Part shown: positions 16,620 through 24,257 of the stretch, one piece after another
Position numbering within the stretch: position 1 is the stretch's first letter
Layout of the letters: the number at the start of each line of letters is the position of its first letter
Assembly: GCF_016863095.1 (NCBI RefSeq)
Contig: NZ_BOOF01000024.1
Location: 1 to 64,000 of the forward strand
Direction of reading: 5' to 3'
DNA: 64,000 nt
Origin: Microbispora siamensis
GTDB lineage: Bacteria > Actinomycetota > Actinomycetes > Streptosporangiales > Streptosporangiaceae
Notes under the pieces: generated by a model
What the model was told of the DNA's origin: nothing
Database searches by the model: none
What the model saw: the letters and a program-made list of their open reading frames with translations, nothing else
Translations under genes and position numbers: made by a program

Positions 16620-17035
16620 CCGGCCGGGGCCGGAAAGCGGACAGGGAGCGCGGGTCGATGACGGCCGAGACGGTCATGCTGGCCCCGCTGTTCCTGCTCT
16701 TCCTGCTGTTCCTCGTGGGCGCGGGCCGGATCGTGGAGGCCCAGGGAGAGGTCAACGGGGCCGCGCGGGACGCCGCCAGGGCCGCCTCCGTGCAGCGCAC
16801 CGAGGCGGAGGCCGAGTCGGCCGCGAAGGAGGCCGCCGAGGCCTCGCTCTCCGGCGACTGCTCGCCGCAGGTGGACATGTCCGGCAGCGAGTGGAAAATG
16901 GACGGCTTCGTCCGGATGACCGTGACCTGCGAGCTGAACCTCGACTTCCTCGGGTTCGGCGCCGCCAAGCAGATGTCGGGCACCTCGGTGGTGCCGCTCG
17001 AACGGTATCGGAGGTTGACTTCCTCCCGGCCCTAA
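16616..17035 (+). CDS. Second TadE/TadF-like pseudopilin; C-terminus altered by IS insertion
   Basis: A 139-residue protein starting at an ATG overlapping the tadE stop (ATGA). The leader ends RERGSMTAETVML, with a type IVb-like processing site before the hydrophobic helix (LAPLFLLFLLFLVGAG), and a conserved GTSVVPLERYR closes the body. The last six codons (LTSSRP) are read from the right end of the tnpB element, whose boundary is at about 17015, so the native C-terminus has been replaced. The stop (17033-17035) overlaps the convergent tnpB stop. Confidence 0.82.
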   Translation: MTGRGRKADRERGSMTAETVMLAPLFLLFLLFLVGAGRIVEAQGEVNGAARDAARAASVQRTEAEAESAAKEAAEASLSGDCSPQVDMSGSEWKMDGFVRMTVTCELNLDFLGFGAAKQMSGTSVVPLERYRRLTSSRP

Positions 17036-17199
17036 AGCTGAAGGACCGGGATTCCCGCCCTCACGGGCTGGGCTTCCTGCTTCACCGCCGACCGCCGAAG
17101 GGAGGACCCTTGCGGACTCACGTCAGCTCCACAGGCAGACACCGCTCGACCAGCGGCCAGGATGTTCTTGGCGGCGTTGACGTCCCGGTCGTGCCGGGT
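17015..17199 (-). ncRNA. Putative TnpB guide RNA (omega RNA) scaffold, copy 1
   Basis: In known IS605 elements the guide RNA is made from the 3' end of tnpB through the right end, with the flanking host bases as guide. Here 17064-17199, spanning the 3' end of tnpB, is identical to the corresponding block of copy 2, while the coding sequence further upstream differs at many positions. The RE hairpin (17019-17050) closes the scaffold. The guide would begin CCTCCGATACCGTTCG, which is the interrupted pseudopilin gene. No transcript evidence is available. Confidence 0.55.
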
Positions 17200-18240
17200 G
17201 CCGCATCCCGGGCACGTCCAGTGCCGGGTGGAAAGGCTGAGCGTGGCGAGCAGGTGCCCGCACGCCGAGCAGGTCTTCGAACTGGGGTACCAGCGGTCGG
17301 TCACAACCAACCGCCGCCCGGTACGCGCGGTTTTGTACTCCAGTTGGCGGCGGAACTCCCCCCAACCGCAGTCGGAGATGGCACGCGCCAGGGACCGGTT
17401 GCGCACCATGCCTTTGACGTTGAGGTCCTCGATCACGATCAGCTCGTGGTCGCGAACCAGCCGCGTGCTGGTTCTGTGCAGGAAGTCAGCGCGGGCGTCG
17501 CGGACCTTGGTGTGGGCTCGGGCGACCTTCGCCTTGGCCTTGGCCCGGTTGTTGCTGCCGCGCTGTTTGCGGGCCATGCGCCGCTGGTAGCGGGCCAGAT
17601 TGCGCGCCTTGCGCTCCAGATGGCGCGGGTTGGGGATCTTCTCGCCGGTGGACAGGACGGCGAAGTAGGTCACGCCGAGGTCGATGCCGACCTGGCCGCC
17701 GGTGGCGGGCACCGGCTCGGGCCCGGTTTCGGTCTCCACGGCGATGGAGGCGTACCAGCGGCCGTCGCTGTCGCGGGAGACGGTCACCATGGTCGGGTTG
17801 ATCGTGGCAGGGTCGACCTGGGGCCAGGACCACACCAATGCGATCGGGTCGTCCATCTTCGCCAGGTGCAGTCGCCCGTCGCGCCAGCGGAACGCCGAGC
17901 GGGTGTAGGTCGCCGACTGGCGGCCATGGCGGGACTTGAACCGTGGGTATTTGGCGCGTCCGGCGAAGAAGTTCACGAACGCGGTGTGCTGGTGCCGCAA
18001 CGCCTGCTGCAACGGGACGCTGGACACCTCGTACAGGAAGTCATGGCCGCCGTCGCGTTTCAACTCGGTCAGATACCGGTCGGTCTGCGCATACGAGGTT
18101 GTCACGCCCTCGGCACGGTAGCGGGCCTGCCGCCACGCCAGGACCCTGTTCCACACCAGGCGTACACAGCCGAACGTGCGGTTCAACACCGCAGCTTGTT
18201 CCGGGGTGGGGTAGATCCGCACCTTGTACGCCGTACGCAT
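17032..18240 (-). CDS. tnpB: RNA-guided nuclease TnpB (IS200/IS605), copy 1, catalytic residues intact
   Basis: A 402-residue TnpB. The N-terminal helical region starts MRTAYKVRIYPTPEQAAVLN. The RuvC triad is present: Asp187 (GIDLGVTYF), Glu271 (IVIEDLNVKGM) and Asp353 (HDRDVNAAKN). The zinc finger uses Cys324/Cys327 (CSACGH) and Cys343/Cys346 (CPGC). The protein is full length for the IS1341-like group. In studied relatives TnpB cuts DNA matching a guide RNA next to a short motif and so keeps the element in the population. The start is the ATG at 18240. It is about 90% identical by eye to the copy at 48494-49696. Confidence 0.93.
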   Translation of the reverse strand: MRTAYKVRIYPTPEQAAVLNRTFGCVRLVWNRVLAWRQARYRAEGVTTSYAQTDRYLTELKRDGGHDFLYEVSSVPLQQALRHQHTAFVNFFAGRAKYPRFKSRHGRQSATYTRSAFRWRDGRLHLAKMDDPIALVWSWPQVDPATINPTMVTVSRDSDGRWYASIAVETETGPEPVPATGGQVGIDLGVTYFAVLSTGEKIPNPRHLERKARNLARYQRRMARKQRGSNNRAKAKAKVARAHTKVRDARADFLHRTSTRLVRDHELIVIEDLNVKGMVRNRSLARAISDCGWGEFRRQLEYKTARTGRRLVVTDRWYPSSKTCSACGHLLATLSLSTRHWTCPGCGTRHDRDVNAAKNILAAGRAVSACGADVSPQGSSLRRSAVKQEAQPVRAGIPVLQL

Positions 18241-18395
18241 GTTCGGATTTTACGAGCGCTTTGCCTGGCCGTCAGCGGAAGGAGCAAAGTCGTGAGCGCT
18301 TGGCGCTCTGGGCTGTCCCGGCTTCGCCGGGCCACCCCCTGCCGGGTCCGGATTCCTCCCGGCCCTGATAAACCGGGCTTCCTCCGGAGGATCCG

Positions 18396-18854
18396 GTGAG
18401 CCCGCATGCGGCGCGATCGGCCGCACGAGGGCGGTCCGGGGAGCGGGGCTCCATGTCGGTGTTCGTGGTCCTCTTCTCGGGGGTGGTGTTCCTGCTGGCC
18501 GGGCTGCTGGTTGACGGTGGGGCCGCCATGAACGCCCGCCTGAAGGCCGCCGACATCGCCGAGCAGGCCGCCCGCGCCGCCGCCGACCAGATCGACGTCG
18601 AGACCCTGCGGGCCACCGGCCAGGTGCGGCTGCTCGCCGACGAGGGCGCGGTGTGCGGCGAGGCCGAGAAGATCACGGCGGACCAGGGGGCCGACGGCGT
18701 ACGCATGACCGAGTGCAGCGTGGGCGGCGGCCAGGCGGACGTCACGGTGGCGGTGTCGGTGCACTGGGACGCCTTCTTCCTGTCCGCGCTGGGCTTCGCC
18801 GGCTCCGACATGGAGGCCGAGGCCACGGCCGCTCCTGATCCGGGGGAGGCGTGA
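18396..18854 (+). CDS. TadG/Rv3654c-like secretion-neighbourhood pseudopilin
   Basis: A 152-residue protein. An Arg-rich leader ends RGSMSVFVVLFSGVVFLLAGLLVDGGAAMNARLKAADIAEQAARAAADQ, the pattern of the helicase/secretion-neighbourhood TadE-like family (Rv3654c type). The GTG at 18396 is preceded by GGAGG (18386-18390) with a 5-nt spacer, and this ribosome site lies at the very left end of the tnpB element. Before the insertion the gene was probably coupled to the preceding pseudopilin gene. Its stop overlaps the next GTG (GTGA). Confidence 0.82.
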   Translation: MSPHAARSAARGRSGERGSMSVFVVLFSGVVFLLAGLLVDGGAAMNARLKAADIAEQAARAAADQIDVETLRATGQVRLLADEGAVCGEAEKITADQGADGVRMTECSVGGGQADVTVAVSVHWDAFFLSALGFAGSDMEAEATAAPDPGEA

Positions 18855-21800
18855 CGGGGACACGGCCGCCGGGCGGACGGCGGGAGGAGTTCCACCGCGA
18901 GGCCCAGCGGGAGCCCGGGCGGGGCCCGCGACCGCGCGCCGAGGGCATGCCGTCCGTGCTGGGGCCGCAGCGGGCGCCCGAGCACTGGCACGACGACCGG
19001 CCCGTACGGCTGCGGACCCGGCGTACGGCCGGGGACGTCCTCGCCGGCCTCGCGGCCCTGGTCGCGCTGGTGGGCCTGGTGGGCGGCGTGCCGTACGCGT
19101 TGCTCCGGCTGGCCGGTCCGCCCATCAGCGGTGACCTGCTGAACGCGGACCTGTTCACCAGCCAGGTCGGCCCCGAGACGATCATCGCGATCCTGATCCT
19201 CCTGGTGTGGCTGGCCTGGCTGCAGCTGTTCCTGTGCGTGGTCGTCGAGGTCTACGCGGCGCTGCGGCGGGTCGGCATGCCGGCCCGGGTGCCGCTGTCG
19301 GGCGGCACGCAGGCGCTCGCGAACCGCCTGGTCTCCGCCGTGCTGCTGCTGTTCACCGCGACCGCCGTGGCGGTGCCCATCGCCCGCGCGGGCGCCCCGG
19401 CCCCGATCAGGCCGCAGGTCGCGGCGCTGTCGGCGCCGGTGCCGCAGACCGATGCGGAGCGACCGGCCCTGCACGCCAGGGAGGTCAAGAAGGTCTACGT
19501 GGTCCAGCCTCCGCACGGGCGCCACCACGAGAGCCTGTGGGAGATCGCCGAGAAGTGCCTGGGGGACGGGCGCCGCTATCCGGAGATCTACCGGCTCAAC
19601 CAGCACAAGGAGCAGCCCGACGGCAGCCGGCTGCACATGGCCGACCTCATCCGTCCCGGCTGGGTGCTCGACATGCCGGACGACGCCAGGAACGTCCACG
19701 TCGTGCCGGTGGACGAGGACAGGCCGGAGATCCTGAAGGAGCACCGCCACGCGCCCGCCGAACTCGACGGCGACACCCACTACGCCGGGGGAGGGGCGAC
19801 CGGCGGCGACGCGGGCCACGAGCGGGGCAGCGTGACGCCCGAGCCGGGCAAGCCGGGTGAGCCGGGCAAGCCGGGGATCGTGCTGCCGCCCCCCGCGATG
19901 CCGCAGGACACCCCGTCGGAGCCGAGGGGCCGCACCGGCGAGGCGAAGGACACGCCCGCCACCGCCAGCGCGACGCCCACCCCGCGTCCGATCATCACGA
20001 CCACCGTCAAGCCCGCGATCGCGCCCACGGAAGCGGGCCACCAGACCGCCGGCGAGGAGACCGGGGAGCGGCAGGGCGGCCCGGTCCTCGCCGACTACCT
20101 GGCGGCCTCGACGCTGGCGGCGGCCGGGCTGCTGGCCCTGCTCGGCCGCAGGCGGCGGGAGCAACTGTGGCGCAGGGCCTTCGGCCGGCGCATCGCCCGG
20201 CCGCGCGGAGACGCCGCCGAGGCCGAGGTCGCCATCCGTCTCGGCGCCGACGCCCCCGGCAGCCGCATGCTCGACATCGGCCTGCGCCTGCTCGGACGCC
20301 TGCTGGCCGACGCCGACCGGCGCCCGCCGACGATCTACGCGGTCCACCTGTCCAACCGGGGCCTCGACCTGTGGATCCACCCGGCGGAACAGGACGCGCC
20401 CGAGCCGTGGGAGGCCTGCGACGACGGGCAGGTGTGGCGTCTTCCGGCCCACGAGGGGCGTCGCATCGACGAGCACGTGCTGGCCGGGGTGCCCGCGCCC
20501 TATCCCGGGCTGGTCTCGCTCGGCACCGGGCAGGGCGGCCGGGTCCTGGTGGACCTGGAGGCCGCACACGGGGTGATCGCGATCACCGGGGCGCACACCG
20601 TCGCCGCGCTGTCGGCGCTCGCCGTCGAACTGGCGACCAACCGGTGGTCCGACGAGATGCGGATCACTCTCGTCGGTTTCGGCGAGGAGCTGACCCTGCT
20701 CGCGCCGGAGCGGATCAGGACGGCGGGCAGCCTGGCCGAGGTGCTGCCGGAGTTCGAGGAGCGGGCCCGCTACGACGGCGACGTGCTGACCGGACGGGTC
20801 CACAGCCGTGTGGCCGACCCGGCCTACACCCCGCACTACCTCCTGTCGGCCATCCGGCCCGACGAGGACGAGGCGCGCCGCCTGGCGCTGCTCGGCAAGG
20901 GCAGGCGTACGGCGAGCGGCTTCGTGATCGCGGGGGAGGTGCCGCACGCCACCTGGACGTGGGACGTCACCGACGACGGCCGGGCCCGCGTGGACGCCCT
21001 GGGCCTGGACATCGAGGCCCACCTGCTGCCGCGCCGGCACTACGACGCCGTGATCAGCCTGTTCCGCACGGCCCGGCAGCATGAGGGCGAGCCGCTCACC
21101 CCGGTGATGGAGCGGCTGAGCGAGGAGCCGCCCGCCATCGAGGTGCGCATCCTCGGCCCGATCGAGATCAGCCCGGTGAACCCCCTCGAAGAGGGCAGGG
21201 CGGCCCTCGCCCACGAACTCGTCGTCTACCTGGCGACGCACCCGGACGGAGTCCACCCGGCCGTGCTGACCGGCGTGCTGTGGCCGCGCGGCGTGCAGCT
21301 CGCGGTGCGCGACGCCACGATCGCCCGGGTCGCCGAGTGGCTCGGTCGCGACTCCGAGGGACGCCCTCACCTGTTCCTCGACCGGTCCGGGCGCCTGCGG
21401 CTCGGCCCGGAGATCCGTACGGACTGGCGGCTGTTCCAGGACCTCGTACGGCAGGCCGGCGAGTGGGCGGACGCCGCCGACCCCGGTGCCCTCAGGTCCG
21501 GCGACATGGAGGCGAGCCTGCTGGAGCGCGCACTGAAGCTGGTGCGCGGCCCGCTGCTGAACGGCAGGCCGCCCGACCGGTACGCCTGGCTGGCGGCCGA
21601 CCCCCTGGAGTACGACGTGACGGCCTGGGTGGCGGACGCCGCCCACGCGCTGTGCGAGATACGGCTGGCCCGCCACGACCCGCACGGCGCGGTGGCGGCG
21701 GCCCGGGCCGGGCTGCTGCTCGCCGCGGACGACGAGGGGTTGTGGCGCGACCTGCTCAGGGCGGCGCACGCCACCGGGGAGCCCGTCCGGCTGCGGGCGG

Positions 21801-21979
21801 TCGTCGACGGCCTGCTGCGCCGCGCCACCTCCCACCCGTACGGCGGCGGGATGGCGCCGGAGACGGAGGCGCTCATCGACGAGTTGCTGCCCGACTGGCG
21901 CCGGACCGTCTCTCCGGACCTCAGAACCCCGGGAGACCTCAGAAACCCGACGAACCTCAGAACCTCACGTCTCGCCTGA
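18851..21979 (+). CDS. Large membrane protein with LysM and BTAD domains in the Tad operon
   Basis: A 1042-residue protein. It has a basic N-terminus, then membrane segments (about 60-85 and 95-125, and 150-175) and a LysM domain at roughly 213-280 (VYVVQPPHGRHHESLWEIAEKCL through LIRPGWVLDMP). A Pro/Thr-rich linker follows, another short hydrophobic stretch (LAASTLAAAGLLALL), a region with weak ATPase-like pattern, and a C-terminal bacterial transcriptional activation (BTAD/TPR) domain from about 755 (IEVRILGPIEISP onward). The same LysM-BTAD layout is a recurrent partner of actinobacterial Tad loci; its role is not established. The GTG overlaps the previous stop. Confidence 0.82.
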   Translation: MTGTRPPGGRREEFHREAQREPGRGPRPRAEGMPSVLGPQRAPEHWHDDRPVRLRTRRTAGDVLAGLAALVALVGLVGGVPYALLRLAGPPISGDLLNADLFTSQVGPETIIAILILLVWLAWLQLFLCVVVEVYAALRRVGMPARVPLSGGTQALANRLVSAVLLLFTATAVAVPIARAGAPAPIRPQVAALSAPVPQTDAERPALHAREVKKVYVVQPPHGRHHESLWEIAEKCLGDGRRYPEIYRLNQHKEQPDGSRLHMADLIRPGWVLDMPDDARNVHVVPVDEDRPEILKEHRHAPAELDGDTHYAGGGATGGDAGHERGSVTPEPGKPGEPGKPGIVLPPPAMPQDTPSEPRGRTGEAKDTPATASATPTPRPIITTTVKPAIAPTEAGHQTAGEETGERQGGPVLADYLAASTLAAAGLLALLGRRRREQLWRRAFGRRIARPRGDAAEAEVAIRLGADAPGSRMLDIGLRLLGRLLADADRRPPTIYAVHLSNRGLDLWIHPAEQDAPEPWEACDDGQVWRLPAHEGRRIDEHVLAGVPAPYPGLVSLGTGQGGRVLVDLEAAHGVIAITGAHTVAALSALAVELATNRWSDEMRITLVGFGEELTLLAPERIRTAGSLAEVLPEFEERARYDGDVLTGRVHSRVADPAYTPHYLLSAIRPDEDEARRLALLGKGRRTASGFVIAGEVPHATWTWDVTDDGRARVDALGLDIEAHLLPRRHYDAVISLFRTARQHEGEPLTPVMERLSEEPPAIEVRILGPIEISPVNPLEEGRAALAHELVVYLATHPDGVHPAVLTGVLWPRGVQLAVRDATIARVAEWLGRDSEGRPHLFLDRSGRLRLGPEIRTDWRLFQDLVRQAGEWADAADPGALRSGDMEASLLERALKLVRGPLLNGRPPDRYAWLAADPLEYDVTAWVADAAHALCEIRLARHDPHGAVAAARAGLLLAADDEGLWRDLLRAAHATGEPVRLRAVVDGLLRRATSHPYGGGMAPETEALIDELLPDWRRTVSPDLRTPGDLRNPTNLRTSRLA

Positions 21980-22107
21980 TCGGAGCCCCAATGCGAGGGA
22001 CGTCCCCCTCCGAATCATGCCGATCCGCGCATAGCGCTGGCTCGTCGCCGACGGCCGTCCCTACCTTGATAGCGGCGGGGGATCGCGTACTGCGGAGGAC
22101 CCCGGTG

Positions 22108-22770
22108 ATGCGTCCAGGAATCGCCACGGCGTCGCTCGCCTCGGCCTGCGTGCTGCTGCTCCTGTCGGCATGCACCGCGCCGGACGCGGACCGCGGCTTC
22201 ACCCCGGGCGGGGGCGTGGAGCCGGCCGCGGCGGCGGCCTCCGGGACGCCCGGCCCACAGGCGGGCACCGCGACGGTCACGGCGGCGCCCGGACTGACGA
22301 TCGAGATCGAGTGGCCGGACGAGCCGGATCCGAAGCGGTCGGCCGTGATCAAGGCGTTCGCCGACGACTTCACGGCACAGTGGCGGGCCGTCGGCACCTC
22401 AGGCGGAGACAGGTCGTACGTGAAGGGGATCGATGCCGAGTCGTCCGCCTACATGGACGCCGTCACCTGGGTGCAGGGGTTCCTCAAGGACGAACAGTCG
22501 GCCCGGGGCGTGGCCAGGCTCTACGCCCTGCGGGTGCCCTCGGTCATGGGACGCGGGGCGGAGGCCGACGGCTGCGTCGACCTGACCGGCGTGCGGCTGA
22601 CCGACCGGGAGGGCACCCCGCTGGCCCGTCAGCCCGCCTGGCTCAAACGCCCGCGGGCGGTGTTCCTGCAGACCGCGGGCCTGGGGCACGGCGACGACGG
22701 CGTCTGGCGGATCCGGCTCTACCGCCACGCGGACTATCCGGACGAGCGTGCGAAGGAGTGCCTGCGTTGA
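22108..22770 (+). CDS. Lipoprotein at the end of the Tad operon
   Basis: A 220-residue protein with a lipoprotein signal (SLASACVLLLLSACTAP; lipobox LSAC) and a mature part that includes a helical segment VIKAFADDFTAQWRAV. GGAGG lies before the ATG at 22108. No catalytic motif recognised. It overlaps the next gene by TTGA, so both are co-translated. Position suggests a surface-exposed helper of the pilus. Confidence 0.8.
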   Translation: MRPGIATASLASACVLLLLSACTAPDADRGFTPGGGVEPAAAAASGTPGPQAGTATVTAAPGLTIEIEWPDEPDPKRSAVIKAFADDFTAQWRAVGTSGGDRSYVKGIDAESSAYMDAVTWVQGFLKDEQSARGVARLYALRVPSVMGRGAEADGCVDLTGVRLTDREGTPLARQPAWLKRPRAVFLQTAGLGHGDDGVWRIRLYRHADYPDERAKECLR

Positions 22771-23729
22771 GGGCCATTGCTGTGACGTCCCTGCTGGCCG
22801 GGGCCATGCTCGCGGTGTCCGCGCCTCCCGCCGCCGCCGACCCGGACGTCGGGCCGCACGGCGAGGCGTTCCAGAGCGGCAACACGGCCGGCGTCAAACT
22901 GACCAACTCCAAGATCGGCCTGTCCGGCAACGGGCTCGGCGGCAAGAGCGACGGCTACCGGATGCCCCGCCCCTGCTGGTACGAGCCGAACTCGTCGGCC
23001 GACGACATGCGCAACCTCCAGGCGCAGCAGAAGAAGCAGGCGGTGGAGGCGGGGTTGGACTACGACGTCGATCTCGGCAAGTTCGGCAGCAAGATCGGTG
23101 ACAAGGGCCAGTGGTGGGGCGTCGCCTACGATGCCGGCAACCCGGACGGACCGTCGTGCGCCGCCGGACTGGAGCCGCTCGTGTGGGTGCCCGAGGGGAC
23201 CACGCCCGCCGGAGGCATCACGCTGGAGCAGCTCATGCAGATCGCCCGGGCCGCGCTGACCGTGCCGGAGCCGAAGATCAAACTGAGTCCGGACGCCAAG
23301 AGCTACGTCAACCTGGGGACCTGGGTGTGGCTGGACGGAGCCGAGGCCGCGCCCCGGTCCGTCACCGCCACGCTGCCGGGGGTCATGTCCGCCACCGTCA
23401 CGGCGACGCCGGACCACCTCGAGATCAAGTCCGGCACCAGCGACGACCGCGCCGACGTGTACACCAAGGGATGCGGCACCACCGGCAAGCCGTACGTGAA
23501 GGGCGCCGACAAGGACGGGAAGGGCGAACCGGATTGCGGCGTCACCTACCGGCACTCCTCCGTCGACCAGCCGGGCAAGGTCTACACGCTCACCGTGACC
23601 AGCGTCTGGAACGTCGTCGGCAACGGCAACCAGGGCGGCCAGGTCGTCCCCTTCGCGTACGACCCGATCCAGGTGGCGGCGACCAGGGACGTGCCCGTCG
23701 GAGAGGTCCAGAGCATCGTCAAGGAATGA
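22767..23729 (+). CDS. Secreted protein of unknown function, Tad operon 3' end
   Basis: A 320-residue protein starting at a TTG that overlaps the lipoprotein stop (TTGA). A Sec signal peptide ends APPAAADPD. The mature part has several Cys (PCWYEP, GPSCAAG, TKGCGTTG, PDCGVTY) and beta-rich segments such as TYVNLGTWVWLDGAEAAP-like stretches, resembling uncharacterised secreted proteins found beside actinobacterial Tad genes and often mis-named enoyl reductase. Function unknown; the Cys pattern suggests disulfide bonds outside the cell. Confidence 0.82.
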   Translation: MRAIAVTSLLAGAMLAVSAPPAAADPDVGPHGEAFQSGNTAGVKLTNSKIGLSGNGLGGKSDGYRMPRPCWYEPNSSADDMRNLQAQQKKQAVEAGLDYDVDLGKFGSKIGDKGQWWGVAYDAGNPDGPSCAAGLEPLVWVPEGTTPAGGITLEQLMQIARAALTVPEPKIKLSPDAKSYVNLGTWVWLDGAEAAPRSVTATLPGVMSATVTATPDHLEIKSGTSDDRADVYTKGCGTTGKPYVKGADKDGKGEPDCGVTYRHSSVDQPGKVYTLTVTSVWNVVGNGNQGGQVVPFAYDPIQVAATRDVPVGEVQSIVKE

Positions 23730-23762
23730 CTCGCCCCCCGGACCTCGACCCCGGCGGGCAGG

Positions 23763-24257
23763 TCAGGCGCGGGACTCGTGGGCGACCAGCCACTCCTTGA
23801 CCGGCGTGCCGTAGTAGTAGCTGCCGTAGCCGCCGGTCGAGGGCAGCACGCGGTGGCACGGCACGAACGGCGCGATCAGGTTCTGCGCGCAGGCCGACCC
23901 CGCGGCCCGCGCGGCGGTCCTGGGCAGCCCCGCCTTCTCCGCGAGCTGCGCGTACGACACGGTGGTCCCGGCGGGCACGGAGCGCAGCGCCTCGTACAGG
24001 CGCTGCCTGGTGGGGGTGCCGGGCTGCTCGACGGGGATCCGGTCGAGCGCGTCGATCTTCCCGTCGAGATACTCCCGCACGGCCTCGGCCGCGTCGCCGA
24101 GATCGCCCTCCCGCAGGGGAAGCGCCCGCAGCGACGGCGAGAGCCGGGCGAACATCTCGTGGGGGTCGGCGGTGAAACCGGCCGCGACGAGCACGCCGTC
24201 GCGGGCGAGCAGAGCGAGGGGACCCACCGGGGTGGGCACGGTCTGCGTGATGATCAT
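23763..24257 (-). CDS. ogt: Methylated-DNA-protein cysteine methyltransferase
   Basis: A 164-residue DNA repair protein that removes alkyl groups from O6-alkylguanine by moving them to its own Cys. The active site FVPCHRVLPSTGGYGSYYYG and the upstream helix-turn-helix (GTTVSYAQLAEKAGLPRTAARAAGSACAQNLI) are intact. The frame is open far upstream (to 25745), but that part is a shadow of the Ada-AlkA gene; the ATG at 24257 gives the correct N-terminus and overlaps the preceding gene by ATGA, so the two repair genes are one operon. Confidence 0.95.
   Translation of the reverse strand: MIITQTVPTPVGPLALLARDGVLVAAGFTADPHEMFARLSPSLRALPLREGDLGDAAEAVREYLDGKIDALDRIPVEQPGTPTRQRLYEALRSVPAGTTVSYAQLAEKAGLPRTAARAAGSACAQNLIAPFVPCHRVLPSTGGYGSYYYGTPVKEWLVAHESRA

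Larger units (their letters stand above)
17015..18390 (-). mobile_element. IS200/IS605-type tnpB-only element, copy 1
   Basis: The element is oriented leftwards. On its own strand the right end is GGGAGGAAGTCAA; TCAA is the right cleavage tetranucleotide known for IS608, giving a right boundary at 17015. Both ends carry the same motif in direct orientation, TTCCTCCCGGCCCT followed shortly by CCGGG (17019-17050 and about 18353-18384), able to fold into subterminal hairpins. The left end is CTCCGGAGG at about 18382-18390; its exact boundary is unresolved. There is no tnpA (Y1 transposase), so it would need help in trans. It sits in the Tad operon, antisense to it. Confidence 0.8.

Noticed and set aside
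17010-18390. GGAGG at both sides of tnpB copy 1 as a target-site duplication
   Set aside because: IS200/IS605 elements do not make duplications, and copy 2 has GGAGG on one side only; the right-hand site is part of the sequence shared by both left ends.
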